This document shows, piece after piece, positions 32,931 through 41,357 of a DNA stretch of 64,000 nucleotides. How positions within the stretch are numbered: the stretch's first letter is position 1; the number at the start of each line of letters is the position of its first letter. The translations under genes and the position numbers were made by a program. The notes under the pieces were generated by a model. The model made no database searches and was not told the origin of the DNA. It saw only the letters and a list, made by a program, of their open reading frames with translations. The stretch covers positions 1,116,001 to 1,180,000 of the forward strand of contig CBDCBH010000002.1 of assembly GCA_965214235.1 (NCBI GenBank), read 5' to 3'. The stretch comes from Ilyomonas sp965214235 (GTDB lineage Bacteria; Bacteroidota; Bacteroidia; Chitinophagales; Chitinophagaceae).

Positions 32931-34835
32931 ATGATAAGATGTGGATTGCTTTTGTTTTTACTCGCTTTTTTTGCGTTTTCTTTTGCTCAAAAAAAAGATA
33001 ACAAACAGCAGAAAGCGCAGGATGCTTATGATGCTGCCATGTTGCAACTGCGCGATGGCTTGGTGCGCGATGCGGTGCCTCTTTTAGGAAAAGCCATCGA
33101 ATACAATCCGAATTTTACAGACGCTTATTTATCGTTGGCAGGCGTGTATGGCGAAATGAAAGATTACCAAAAAGCGATTTCTTTTTATCAAAAAGCAAAA
33201 ACAATTGATACCGCTTACTTCTCTTTTTTTGAACTGCCTTACTCTATTAATCTTGCAGGATTAGGCGAATGGGATGAAGCGATGAACGCGGTAAATCGGT
33301 TTTTATCCATTCCAAAGTTGAGTGAAAAAAGTATAAAAAGCGCAGAGTACCGCAAGCGTTGTTACCAGTTTGCAATAGATTATCAAAAAAATCATCCTGC
33401 TGAAAGCTATGTATTCGCTCCAAAAAACTTAGGCGATAGCATCAATACAAAACGTTCTGAATATTATCCTTCGTTTACCATTGATGATAGTTTGTTTGTA
33501 TTTACACGGCGAGGTGAAAATGGCAGGGAAGATTTTATAGAAAGTATAAAAACAAAAGACGGCTACTCACAATCGAAAGTAATTGAGGGAGACATTAATA
33601 TTGAACCCTACAAAGGCGCCATTAATATTTCGGCAGATGGTGAATGGCTTTTATTTGCCGGGGACTTTGGAAACAAAGGTTTTGGAAATTTTGATTTGTA
33701 TATATCGTACAACACACCGAAAGGATGGAGTGAGCCGTTTAACCTGGGAAGCAACATAAATACAGAATATTGGGAAAGCTCGCCCAGCATAAGTCCTGAT
33801 AAAAATGCTTTGTATTTCAGCAGTAACCGTCCCGGTGGCTTTGGAGGCAAAGACCTTTATGTAAGCTACCGGCAAAAGAACGGCAAATGGGGACCGGCGC
33901 AAAACATGGGTCCTGGCATCAACACCGCCGGTGATGAATTGGCGCCGTTTATTCATGCCGATAATCAAACGCTTTATTATACTTCGGATGGCTTGCCAGG
34001 CTATGGCGGAAGTGATATTTATGTACTTCGCAGAAAAGGTAACGGCTGGAGTAAACCGGAGAATTTAGGATACCCCATAAACACAATTGATAATGAAGGC
34101 AGTTTGTTTGTAGCCAGTGATGGTACAACCGCTTATTATGCAAGCGACCGCGGAGATACGCATGGCGAACTTGACTTGTATCAGTTTACGATGAAGCCCG
34201 ATGTGCAACCTTTAAAAACAGTGTACATTAAAGGTTATGTAACTGATGCAAAAACAAACAAAGGCTTGCCTTGTTCTGTTGAATTAACGAGCGACAGCAG
34301 CCGGCAAATAATAATGAATGTGCAAACAGATGAAACAGGGTTTTATTTTATTACACTGCCGGTTGGCAGCGATTATACATTTACAGTAAACAGAAAAAAT
34401 TATTTATTGTATAGCGATCTATTTGCCTTGAGTAAAAAATTGCCCGATAGTATTTATCAAAAAAATATAGCACTACAGCCGATAGAGCTGAATGCCACGG
34501 TAACATTAAAAAATATTCAGTTTGCCCTTAATTCTTACCAGTTAGAGCCGGTTAGTAATATTGAGTTAGATAAAGTGGTTCAGTTATTAAATGATAATCC
34601 AACCGTTCAATTGCAGATCAACGGCCATACCGATAATACTGGAACGCCAGCATCCAATCTTACGCTTTCATCTAACCGCGCAAAAGCTGTAGTCGGTTAT
34701 TTTATTAGTAAAGGGATCAGCGCAAAACGCTTATCCAGTAAGGGTTACGGGCAAACAAAACCCATTGCGGAGAATACTACCGAAGAAGAAAAAGCAAAGA
34801 ACAGAAGAACAGAAATTGTTGTGATTGGTTTATAA
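32931..34835 (+). CDS. PorE-like protein: TPR, beta-propeller, regulatory domain and OmpA domain
   Basis: Four domains in order: signal peptide (1-19, ending FSFAQ); TPR repeats (about 25-140); PD40 propeller repeats (about 170-410, with NISADGEWLLFAG, SPDKNALYFSSNRPGG and SDGTTAYYASDRG); a carboxypeptidase-regulatory-like Ig domain (about 425-515); and a C-terminal OmpA domain (about 525-634) with the peptidoglycan-binding NGHTDNTG and SSNRAKAVVGYF motifs. This is the arrangement of PorE, a peptidoglycan-anchored part of the type IX secretion system. Paralogues with the same layout are common, and the signal peptide lacks the lipobox cysteine of PorE, so I call it PorE-like only. Confidence 0.85.
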   Translation: MIRCGLLLFLLAFFAFSFAQKKDNKQQKAQDAYDAAMLQLRDGLVRDAVPLLGKAIEYNPNFTDAYLSLAGVYGEMKDYQKAISFYQKAKTIDTAYFSFFELPYSINLAGLGEWDEAMNAVNRFLSIPKLSEKSIKSAEYRKRCYQFAIDYQKNHPAESYVFAPKNLGDSINTKRSEYYPSFTIDDSLFVFTRRGENGREDFIESIKTKDGYSQSKVIEGDINIEPYKGAINISADGEWLLFAGDFGNKGFGNFDLYISYNTPKGWSEPFNLGSNINTEYWESSPSISPDKNALYFSSNRPGGFGGKDLYVSYRQKNGKWGPAQNMGPGINTAGDELAPFIHADNQTLYYTSDGLPGYGGSDIYVLRRKGNGWSKPENLGYPINTIDNEGSLFVASDGTTAYYASDRGDTHGELDLYQFTMKPDVQPLKTVYIKGYVTDAKTNKGLPCSVELTSDSSRQIIMNVQTDETGFYFITLPVGSDYTFTVNRKNYLLYSDLFALSKKLPDSIYQKNIALQPIELNATVTLKNIQFALNSYQLEPVSNIELDKVVQLLNDNPTVQLQINGHTDNTGTPASNLTLSSNRAKAVVGYFISKGISAKRLSSKGYGQTKPIAENTTEEEKAKNRRTEIVVIGL

Positions 34836-34984
34836 ATAATAGTGGCTGCCAACGTTTTTATTTACACCACTTTTTCTCTGCATTATGAAAACGATTAAAT
34901 ATTCATTGCAAACTTTTTAATTTCTTGCATCCTGCCTTGCTCTGGTATGGTTTTTTCAATCCTGTTTTTCTAATAAAAACTTAT

Positions 34985-35227
34985 ATGCAAAATGTGGATC
35001 CGAAAAACAAAAATGTGGGTGAATACGATCATAGTTATGATGCTGACGATAAGGTAACCAACAGCGACAATCCGGTACGTGAAGGCACAGAAAACAGTTC
35101 TATTTTAAACGATCAAACACCTACCGGCGACGCCGAGTACACAACACTAAAGGAGTACGACAACCATCCGCGCGAGCAGGAAGAATTTGTTGACGACGAT
35201 GCGCTGAATATAAAACCGGAAGATTAA
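34985..35227 (+). CDS. Small acidic hypothetical protein
   Basis: An 80-residue, strongly acidic and probably disordered protein, rich in Asp, Glu, Asn and Thr. The start is ATG 34985 (MQNVDPKN); the frame reaches back to 34925, but that extension is hydrophobic and unlike the rest. I do not recognise a family. It lies 28 bases before the zinc peptidase gene on the same strand, so the two are probably cotranscribed. No signal peptide, cysteine or motif is present. Confidence 0.6.
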   Translation: MQNVDPKNKNVGEYDHSYDADDKVTNSDNPVREGTENSSILNDQTPTGDAEYTTLKEYDNHPREQEEFVDDDALNIKPED

Positions 35228-35254
35228 TTTTACAATCCATCAATACAACAAAAT

Positions 35255-36115
35255 ATGCTTTGGGAAGGCGGACGCGAAAGCGATAACATTGAAGACAGAC
35301 GAGGTAGCGGCGGCGGCGGTTTAGCCGTTGGTGGCGGCATTGGCACCATGATTATTGCACTGATAGTTTATTTATTAGGAGGCAACCCTAACACGGTTTT
35401 AAGTAATAATGCGGCTCAACAGCAGCCTACCCAGCAAGTAGCTCCGGCTAACGATCAAACTACGCAATTCGTTCGTACCGTATTGGCAGAAACAGAAGAC
35501 GTGTGGGGACAATTGTTTCATAATATGAACCGTACTTATACCGATCCTAAATTGGTTTTATTTAATGAAGTTACACAAAGCTCTTGTGGAAATGCAAGCC
35601 AGGCAACGGGACCTTTTTATTGCCCGGGCGATTCAAAAGTGTATCTTGATGTTTCTTTTTTTAATGAATTGTCTGACCGTTTTGGTGCTCCCGGCGAATT
35701 TGCTTCGGCGTATGTTATTGCACACGAAGTGGGTCATCATGTACAACATTTATTAGGCATTACAGATAAAGTAGATGCACAGCGCAGCCGGCTTGATGAA
35801 AAAGGAATAAACGCTTTATCTGTACGTTTGGAGTTGCAAGCCGATTTTTTTGCGGGTGTATGGGCGCATTATGAAGCGCAGCAACATGCAACAACAGATC
35901 AAACAAAAACTATAATTCAGCCAGGCGATATTGATGCAGCTTTGAACGCAGCAAATGCAATTGGCGATGATCGTTTGCAAAAAGAATCGCAGGGTTATGT
36001 AGTTCCCGATGCGTTTACCCACGGCACATCGGCGCAACGGATGAAATGGTTTAAGCGCGGCTACGAAACCGGCGATATCAACCAGGGAGACACTTTTAAT
36101 GCAACTGATTTATAA
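35255..36115 (+). CDS. Membrane-anchored neutral zinc metallopeptidase, YpfJ/KPN_02809 family
   Basis: A single membrane helix (about residues 22-42) in a glycine-rich segment is followed by an extracytoplasmic peptidase domain. The metal site H-E-x-x-H is His157-Glu158-Val-Gly-His161 (AHEVGHHVQHLLG), and the later ELQADFFAGVWAH provides the third ligand region. The conserved cysteines in SSCGNA and FYCPGD fit the family. Length 286 residues is standard. Its physiological substrate is unknown. It is probably cotranscribed with the small acidic gene before it and ends at a strong hairpin terminator. Confidence 0.92.
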   Translation: MLWEGGRESDNIEDRRGSGGGGLAVGGGIGTMIIALIVYLLGGNPNTVLSNNAAQQQPTQQVAPANDQTTQFVRTVLAETEDVWGQLFHNMNRTYTDPKLVLFNEVTQSSCGNASQATGPFYCPGDSKVYLDVSFFNELSDRFGAPGEFASAYVIAHEVGHHVQHLLGITDKVDAQRSRLDEKGINALSVRLELQADFFAGVWAHYEAQQHATTDQTKTIIQPGDIDAALNAANAIGDDRLQKESQGYVVPDAFTHGTSAQRMKWFKRGYETGDINQGDTFNATDL

Positions 36116-36126
36116 CGAACTGAAAC

Positions 36127-36156
36127 AAAAAAGGAGAATCTTCTCCTTTTTTTTAT
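36127..36156 (+). terminator. Terminator after the zinc peptidase gene
   Basis: AAAAAAGGAG (36127-36136) pairs with CTCCTTTTTT (36143-36152), with T residues continuing to 36154. It is followed by the glucanotransferase fossil on the other strand. Confidence 0.8.
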
Positions 36157-36166
36157 TTCGTTTCAT

Positions 36167-36355
36167 TCTGTTTTCTATTGTATAAAAAACACAAATCCTG
36201 AAGTCTTTTTCTATCTTTTTTATAAGCCAGTTGTCGCTCATTTTCCAATTCCAGCTAGCGCCACCATCAGGCAAGCTGTTCATTCTTGTGTGTTCATCCA
36301 GTTCTAAAATATCCTGCATCGGAAGCGTGGTAAGCTTTGCAAACGAATGACTTTG
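36167..36355 (-). pseudogene. Fossil C-terminal end of a 4-alpha-glucanotransferase-like gene
   Basis: A minus-strand segment directly after a stop reads SFAKLTTLPMQDILEL, then DEHTRMNSLPDGGASWNWKM. This resembles the C-terminal block of amylomaltases (a P-x-QD-x-L motif, RMN-x-P and NW-x-W-R/K). Nothing upstream continues the protein, so only about 60 codons remain of a ~500-residue or longer enzyme. Recognition is from motifs only and could be wrong. It lies in the 551-base gap 36116-36666, which also holds two hairpins and otherwise AT-rich sequence with no other recognisable gene. Confidence 0.45.
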
Positions 36356-36445
36356 TTATAAATTGATTTGTGTAAATTCAATTTATACACCATCTGGAAA
36401 AAACGCAGTAAAAGAAAAGGAAGTAAAAGAAGCGACTCTAAAAAG

Positions 36446-36474
36446 AAATTTCCTGTAGACACAGGAAATTTTTT
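36446..36474. terminator. Hairpin, possible bidirectional terminator
   Basis: AAATTTCCTGT (36446-36456) and ACAGGAAATTT (36461-36471), an 11-bp perfect stem with loop AGAC, then T residues on the plus side and TTTCTTTTT on the minus side. No gene clearly ends here now, so it may be left from the lost glucanotransferase gene or its neighbour. Confidence 0.5.
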
Positions 36475-36666
36475 CAACCCTAAACCCTTAAAAAACATGT
36501 CAAATGTAATCGAATATTTAACACAAAAAATTTTTTTTTAAAGCCCTTAATCAAAAAGGAAACATTATGTGGCAGAGAAACAAAATCCTTTACTTCGTTA
36601 TACATTCTTATGAAATAAATAAACAATTGCACTTACACAAAAACTATAGAATTGTAAAGAAAAAAA

Positions 36667-37722
36667 ATGATTGATTACATTGTTGTCGGGCAAGGCATGT
36701 GCGGTTGTTTTATGAGTTATTATTTGCAAAAAGCAGGTAAAAAAATACTTGTAATTAATGAAGCAAAACCAAACACAGCAAGTGTTGTAGCAAGTGGAAT
36801 TATTAACCCGGTTACCGGCAGACGCATGGTGAAAACATGGTTGATTGATGAACTGCTGCCGTTTGTTTTTAATGCATATTCAGAACTTGAAACTGAATTA
36901 AAAACAACACTCATTCAGCAACAAAACGTGTTTGATTTTTTTGCCACATTGCAAATGAAAGAAGCATTTGAAAGCCGTATAAAAGAAGAGCCTGAACTTT
37001 TAAAAACAATGATTGATGATGATAACTTAAAGGCTTTGTTTCGTTTCAATTATGGCATTGGAAAAATCAATTCCTGTTATTTAATTGATGTACAAAAACT
37101 TCTGTTATTATGGCGTGAACGTCTGAAAAACGATAATTGTTTTCGGGAAGAAAAATTTGATTTTTTACATTGCTCGGTTCAAAAAGAAAAGGTGATTTAT
37201 AAAGATGTTGAAGCGCAAAAAATCATCTTTTGCGATGGGGTTAGCGGTGCTCGAAATCCTTACTTTACAATGCTGCCTTTTGCATTCAATAAAGGTGAAG
37301 CGCTACTTGTAAACATACCACATTTACCGCAAACCAATATTTACAAACAAGGTATTAATATCGTGCCCTGGAAAGAGAAAGACTTGTTTTGGATTGGTTC
37401 TAATTATGTTTGGAATTACGATGATGGTAACCCTACGGAAATGTTCAGAAAAAAAACAGAAGAACAGCTGAAATACTGGCTGCGCCTGCCTTTCACCGTG
37501 GTTGATCATATTGCATCTGAACGGCCGGCTACCGTTGAACGAAGACCTTTTGTGGGTTTACATCCGGTTTATAATTCGGTTGGAATTTTGAATGGCATGG
37601 GAACCAAAGGTTGTTCTCTTGCGCCTTATTTTGCACATCAGTTCACACAACACTTATTGCACAATTCTGCTATTGAGCCGCTGGCTGATGTGAAGCGTTT
37701 TGCGCGGGTGTTAAGTCGCTGA
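36667..37722 (+). CDS. FAD-dependent oxidoreductase (DAO family)
   Basis: A flavoprotein of the D-amino-acid-oxidase/glycine-oxidase-like group. The dinucleotide-binding motif G-x-G-x-x-G is at residues 8-13 (VVGQGMCG), followed by the acidic residue in VINEAK and the GIINPVTGRR segment. A C-terminal FAD-contact region is visible as VGILNGMGTKGCSLAPYFA. The 351-residue length is normal. The substrate (an amine, amino acid or related compound) cannot be told. Its 3' end overlaps that of lipB on the opposite strand by 53 bases, and both tails appear genuine. Confidence 0.85.
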   Translation: MIDYIVVGQGMCGCFMSYYLQKAGKKILVINEAKPNTASVVASGIINPVTGRRMVKTWLIDELLPFVFNAYSELETELKTTLIQQQNVFDFFATLQMKEAFESRIKEEPELLKTMIDDDNLKALFRFNYGIGKINSCYLIDVQKLLLLWRERLKNDNCFREEKFDFLHCSVQKEKVIYKDVEAQKIIFCDGVSGARNPYFTMLPFAFNKGEALLVNIPHLPQTNIYKQGINIVPWKEKDLFWIGSNYVWNYDDGNPTEMFRKKTEEQLKYWLRLPFTVVDHIASERPATVERRPFVGLHPVYNSVGILNGMGTKGCSLAPYFAHQFTQHLLHNSAIEPLADVKRFARVLSR

Positions 37723-38395
37723 CCAATGTTACATTAAATACTTTTTCAAAGCTTTGCTTTACGTTTTCTTTTACTTCATTTATATTAACTGCATGGTTCA
37801 ATTCTTTTTGCAAAGAAGTAACTTGTTTATCAGCTATGCCACAAGGAATAATATTAGAAAAATAATTGAGATTGGTGTTTACATTCAATGCAAAACCATG
37901 CATGGTTATCCAGCGGCTGCAACGAATGCCTATGGCGCATATTTTTCGCTCTCTGCCTTTGCGTTGAGCATCAAGCCATACGCCGGTTTCGCCTTTGCTT
38001 CTTTCGCCTTGCAAGCCGTAGTTTGCAAGCGTAAGAATGATAACTTCTTCAATACTTCTTAAATACCAGCCAAGGTCAGTTTTAAATGTTTCCAAATCCA
38101 GTATCGGGTAACCTACCAGTTGCCCATATCCATGAAATGTAATGTCGCCACCCCGGTTTGTATGAACGTATTCAACGCCTTCGTTCAACTGCTGTTCTTC
38201 ATTCAAAAGCATGTGTTCGGCTTTACCACTTTTGCCCAACGTATAAACCGGCGGATGCTCAACAAAAATCAGCCGTTGTTCAGCAGGTTGTTTTTCTTTT
38301 TTTAAAGCAATATTTTGTTGCAGCAGCTTCTCCTGGTAATCCCAGGTTTTTTTATACAATTCAACTTCTCTGTCTTCAAAAATAATAGACTTCAT
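37670..38395 (-). CDS. lipB: Octanoyl-[acyl-carrier-protein]:protein N-octanoyltransferase
   Basis: Cytosolic enzyme that moves the octanoyl group from acyl carrier protein to lipoyl domains, the first step of lipoate synthesis. Conserved motifs are VEHPPVYTLGKSG, TNRGGDITFHGYGQLVGYP, the catalytic Lys151 in RKICAIGIR and the nucleophile Cys185 in NIIPCGI. Length 241 residues is normal, with a slightly extended C-terminus that reaches into the end of the FAD oxidoreductase gene on the other strand. An exact -7 box TAATTTTG lies at 38408-38401, only six bases before the ATG; no good -33 box was seen. lipA is not in the window. Confidence 0.95.
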   Translation of the reverse strand: MKSIIFEDREVELYKKTWDYQEKLLQQNIALKKEKQPAEQRLIFVEHPPVYTLGKSGKAEHMLLNEEQQLNEGVEYVHTNRGGDITFHGYGQLVGYPILDLETFKTDLGWYLRSIEEVIILTLANYGLQGERSKGETGVWLDAQRKGRERKICAIGIRCSRWITMHGFALNVNTNLNYFSNIIPCGIADKQVTSLQKELNHAVNINEVKENVKQSFEKVFNVTLVSDLTPAQNASHQPAAQ

Positions 38396-38575
38396 TAAAG
38401 CAAAATTACTTCAATGTACAATGTAAGTTGCGTAAATACAAACCGTTTGTTTTTACAGCAAATGAATTGATAATGATAAAAGTTTAACCAAAAAAGCACA
38501 GACCGTAAATCAAATACATTATACATCTGACACCGTACAGATATACCTTTGCCATAACTTTTGTTAACCATATAT

Positions 38576-40069
38576 ATGAGCATAAAATCTTCGTTGGCAA
38601 AGCCCTTTGCTAATTACGTTTTTAATAAAATACAAAATGGAATTGCATCTGCTGTTCAAGACCAGCAAAACATTTTGCAATACTTAATAAAAGTCGCTAA
38701 AGACACGCAATTCGGAAGGGATCATCACTTCCAATCTATCAAAACTTACAACGATTTTAAACAGCAGGTTCCGTTAAGGGATTATGAAAAGCTAAAGCCT
38801 TATATTGAAAAAATAAAAGAAGGCAAACACAATGTACTATGGCGCGGCAAGCCTTTGTATTTTGCTAAAACCAGCGGTACTACCAGTGGCGTAAAATATA
38901 TACCAATTTCAAAAGATTCGATAAACAATCATATAGATACAGCACGCAACGCGCTGCTTTGTTACATCGCACAAAAAGGCAATGCTGATTTTACAAAGGG
39001 CAGGATGATTTTTTTAAGCGGCTCGCCGGTTTTAGATAGAATTGCCGACATCCCTACCGGGCGATTAAGTGGTATTGTTAATCATCATGTGCCCCGCTAT
39101 TTGCGCACCAATCAATTGCCTTCTTACGAAACCAATTGCATTGAAGACTGGGAAACGAAATTAGATGCGATAGTGAAAGAAACCATCAACCAGGATATGA
39201 CGCTCATTAGCGGCATTCCACCCTGGATGCAAATGTATTTTGACCGGTTGCAACAAGCAAGCGGTAAAGAAATAAAAGACCTATTTCCCAACTTCTCGGT
39301 AATGGTATATGGCGGCGTAAATTTTGAACCGTATAAAGCCAAATTATTCGCCACAACCGGTAAACAAATTGATTCGATAGAAACCTTTCCTGCATCGGAA
39401 GGTTTCTTTGCTTTTCAGGATACGATAGAGCATCAGGGTTTGTTATTAAATACAAATTCAGGTATCTTTTACGAGTTTGTTCCCGCCAGCGAAATTGGCT
39501 CCGAAAGCCCTACCCGCTTTAGTTTAGCAGACGTGCAAGAAGGCGAAAATTATGCGCTTATTATTAATAACAATGCAGGTTTGTGGGGTTATGATATTGG
39601 CGACACTGTGAAGTTTGTAAGTACCAATCCGTATCGTTTAATGGTAACAGGAAGAACGAAGCATTACATTTCTGCATTTGGCGAGCATGTAATTAGCGAA
39701 GAAGTAGAGGCTGCTTTGTTGAAAGCTGCACAGGAAGAAAATATTCAAATTGTTGAGTTTACCGTTGCGCCGATGGTGCAGCAGGGCGAAGGAAAAAGCT
39801 ACCATGAATGGTTTATTGAATTTGCAGAAATGCCAAAAGACGTTTGCCTTTTTGCAGAGAAAGTTGATAATAACCTAAGAAAGAAAAATGTGTATTATGA
39901 CGATTTAATAAATGGCAATATTCTTCAGAAACTGCAAGTAAGAACTGTACAAAAAAATGGGTTTATTAATTACATGAAATCAATAGGAAAATTAGGCGGT
40001 CAAAATAAATTGCCACGGTTGAGCAACGATAGAAAAATTGCAGATGAGTTGGAACCGTATATTGTTTGA
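38576..40069 (+). CDS. GH3-family acyl-adenylating protein
   Basis: A cytosolic member of the GH3 family (named after plant auxin-conjugating enzymes), which adenylates a carboxylic acid and joins it to an amine or amino acid. The ATP-binding motif is seen as YFAKTSGTTSGVKYIP, the middle acyl-adenylate region as VYGGVNFEPY and GFFAFQD, and the later GLWGYDIGDTVKFVS as the third motif. Length of about 497 residues is normal. The start is ATG 38576; a TTG at 38561 is also in frame. A -7 box TACCTTTG lies at 38544-38551. Bacterial substrates are generally unknown. Confidence 0.9.
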   Translation: MSIKSSLAKPFANYVFNKIQNGIASAVQDQQNILQYLIKVAKDTQFGRDHHFQSIKTYNDFKQQVPLRDYEKLKPYIEKIKEGKHNVLWRGKPLYFAKTSGTTSGVKYIPISKDSINNHIDTARNALLCYIAQKGNADFTKGRMIFLSGSPVLDRIADIPTGRLSGIVNHHVPRYLRTNQLPSYETNCIEDWETKLDAIVKETINQDMTLISGIPPWMQMYFDRLQQASGKEIKDLFPNFSVMVYGGVNFEPYKAKLFATTGKQIDSIETFPASEGFFAFQDTIEHQGLLLNTNSGIFYEFVPASEIGSESPTRFSLADVQEGENYALIINNNAGLWGYDIGDTVKFVSTNPYRLMVTGRTKHYISAFGEHVISEEVEAALLKAAQEENIQIVEFTVAPMVQQGEGKSYHEWFIEFAEMPKDVCLFAEKVDNNLRKKNVYYDDLINGNILQKLQVRTVQKNGFINYMKSIGKLGGQNKLPRLSNDRKIADELEPYIV

Positions 40070-40090
40070 ATGATAAATCTTAAAACAATA

Positions 40091-40116
40091 AAGCCCATCT
40101 TAAACAAGACGGGCTT
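40091..40116. terminator. Terminator between the GH3 and acyl-CoA dehydrogenase genes
   Basis: AAGCCCATCTT (40091-40101) pairs with AAGACGGGCTT (40106-40116) with one mismatch. The minus side continues TTTATTGTTTT, so it probably serves the dehydrogenase gene best. Confidence 0.65.
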
Positions 40117-40149
40117 CTTAGCAAGCAATCAAAGAATCGTTAGAGGCCA

Positions 40150-41292
40150 CTAATCGCGTAATGCGTCACGGGCAATCACAATTTTCTGTATTTCAGAAGT
40201 GCCTTCACCAATGGTGCAAAGCTTGGCATCTCTGTAATATTTTTCTACCGGAAAATCTTTTGTATAACCATAGCCGCCAAAAATTTGAACAGCATCATTC
40301 GCCACTTTTACAGCCACTTCGCTGGCATAATATTTTGCCATCGCCGCTGCTTTCGTTACGGGCTGATTGTTTGTTTTTAAATAACATGCATTTTGAATTA
40401 ATAAATCAGCCGCTTCAATTTCCGTTGCCATATCCGCCAGTTTAAAACTAATGCCTTGAAACGAAGCGATAGGCTTATCAAACTGATAGCGTTCTTTTGC
40501 ATAATTTTTTGCAGCTTCAAATGCACCTTTTGCAATGCCTAACGATAAAGCTGCAATAGAAATTCTGCCGCCATCCAGCACTTTCATAGCCTGGTAAAAA
40601 CCATCTCCTACATTACCCAAACAATTGTCGTTAGAGATACGGCAGTTATCAAAAATCATCTCTGCCGTTTCACTGGCTCTCATACCCAGCTTGTTTTCCT
40701 TTTTACCACCATAAAAACCGTTGGTTCCTCGTTCTACTATAAAAGCCGTTGCATTATTTTTTGTGCGCGGCTCACCGGTTCTTGCAATTACTACAGCAAT
40801 ATCACCGCTTTTGCCATGTGTAATCCAATTCTTTGTTCCGTTCAAAATCCAATCATCGCCGTCAGGCACAGCCGTGCATTTCATATTGCCCGAATCACTG
40901 CCGGTGTTGGGTTCTGTTAATCCCCAGGCGCCAATGTGTTCGGCAGTAGCCAGTTTCGGTAAATACTTATACTTCTGCTCTTCATTCCCAAACAATAAAA
41001 TATGATTTGTGCAAAGCGAGTTATGCGCCGCAACGCTTAACCCAATGGCACCGCACACTTTAGCAATTTCTTCAATCACTTCCTTGTATTCAAAATAGCT
41101 CAATCCCGCACCGCCATATTCTTCAGGCACAAGCAAACCCATCATTCCCAATTTGCCTAATTCTTTAAAAGTTTCTACCGGAAACGTTTGCGCTTCATCC
41201 CATTCCATTATGTGAGGACGAATATATTGCTCTGCAAAATTTCGGGCTGTTTCTTTTACCTGCGCTGTAATTTCCTCTACTGCAAAATCCAT
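40150..41292 (-). CDS. Acyl-CoA dehydrogenase
   Basis: FAD enzyme of fatty-acid or branched-chain acyl-CoA oxidation. The family signatures are GAWGLTEPNTGSDSGNMK (FAD contacts), the middle beta-domain GTKNWITHG and GMRASETAEMIFDNCR, and the C-terminal QIFGGYGYTKDFPVEKYYRDAK followed by GEGTSEIQKIVIAR. At 380 residues it fits the short-chain or butyryl-CoA type; the exact chain length is uncertain. It has its own promoter with an exact -7 box, and a palindrome lies at the expected transcription start, suggesting repressor control. Its electron acceptor ETF is not in the window. Confidence 0.93.
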   Translation of the reverse strand: MDFAVEEITAQVKETARNFAEQYIRPHIMEWDEAQTFPVETFKELGKLGMMGLLVPEEYGGAGLSYFEYKEVIEEIAKVCGAIGLSVAAHNSLCTNHILLFGNEEQKYKYLPKLATAEHIGAWGLTEPNTGSDSGNMKCTAVPDGDDWILNGTKNWITHGKSGDIAVVIARTGEPRTKNNATAFIVERGTNGFYGGKKENKLGMRASETAEMIFDNCRISNDNCLGNVGDGFYQAMKVLDGGRISIAALSLGIAKGAFEAAKNYAKERYQFDKPIASFQGISFKLADMATEIEAADLLIQNACYLKTNNQPVTKAAAMAKYYASEVAVKVANDAVQIFGGYGYTKDFPVEKYYRDAKLCTIGEGTSEIQKIVIARDALRD

Positions 41293-41319
41293 ACTAACAA
41301 CTGTTAGTTTGCAAATGTA
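41293..41319 (-). promoter_or_regulatory. Promoter and likely operator of the acyl-CoA dehydrogenase gene
   Basis: TACATTTG on the minus strand at 41319-41312 is an exact TAnnTTTG. Directly after it, at 41293-41308, lies ACTAACA-AC-TGTTAGT, a perfect 7-2-7 palindrome between the box and the ATG at 41292. Its position at the start site suggests a repressor site. The -33 box is unclear (TTTG 16 bases upstream). Confidence 0.55.
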
Positions 41320-41357
41320 GAAGAAGTTTTGGTAACAAAAAATTAATTTGTAAAACT

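Noticed and set aside
36304..36498. 64-codon minus-strand frame above the glucanotransferase fossil
   Set aside because: Hydrophobic low-complexity sequence; the fossil continues in a different frame there.
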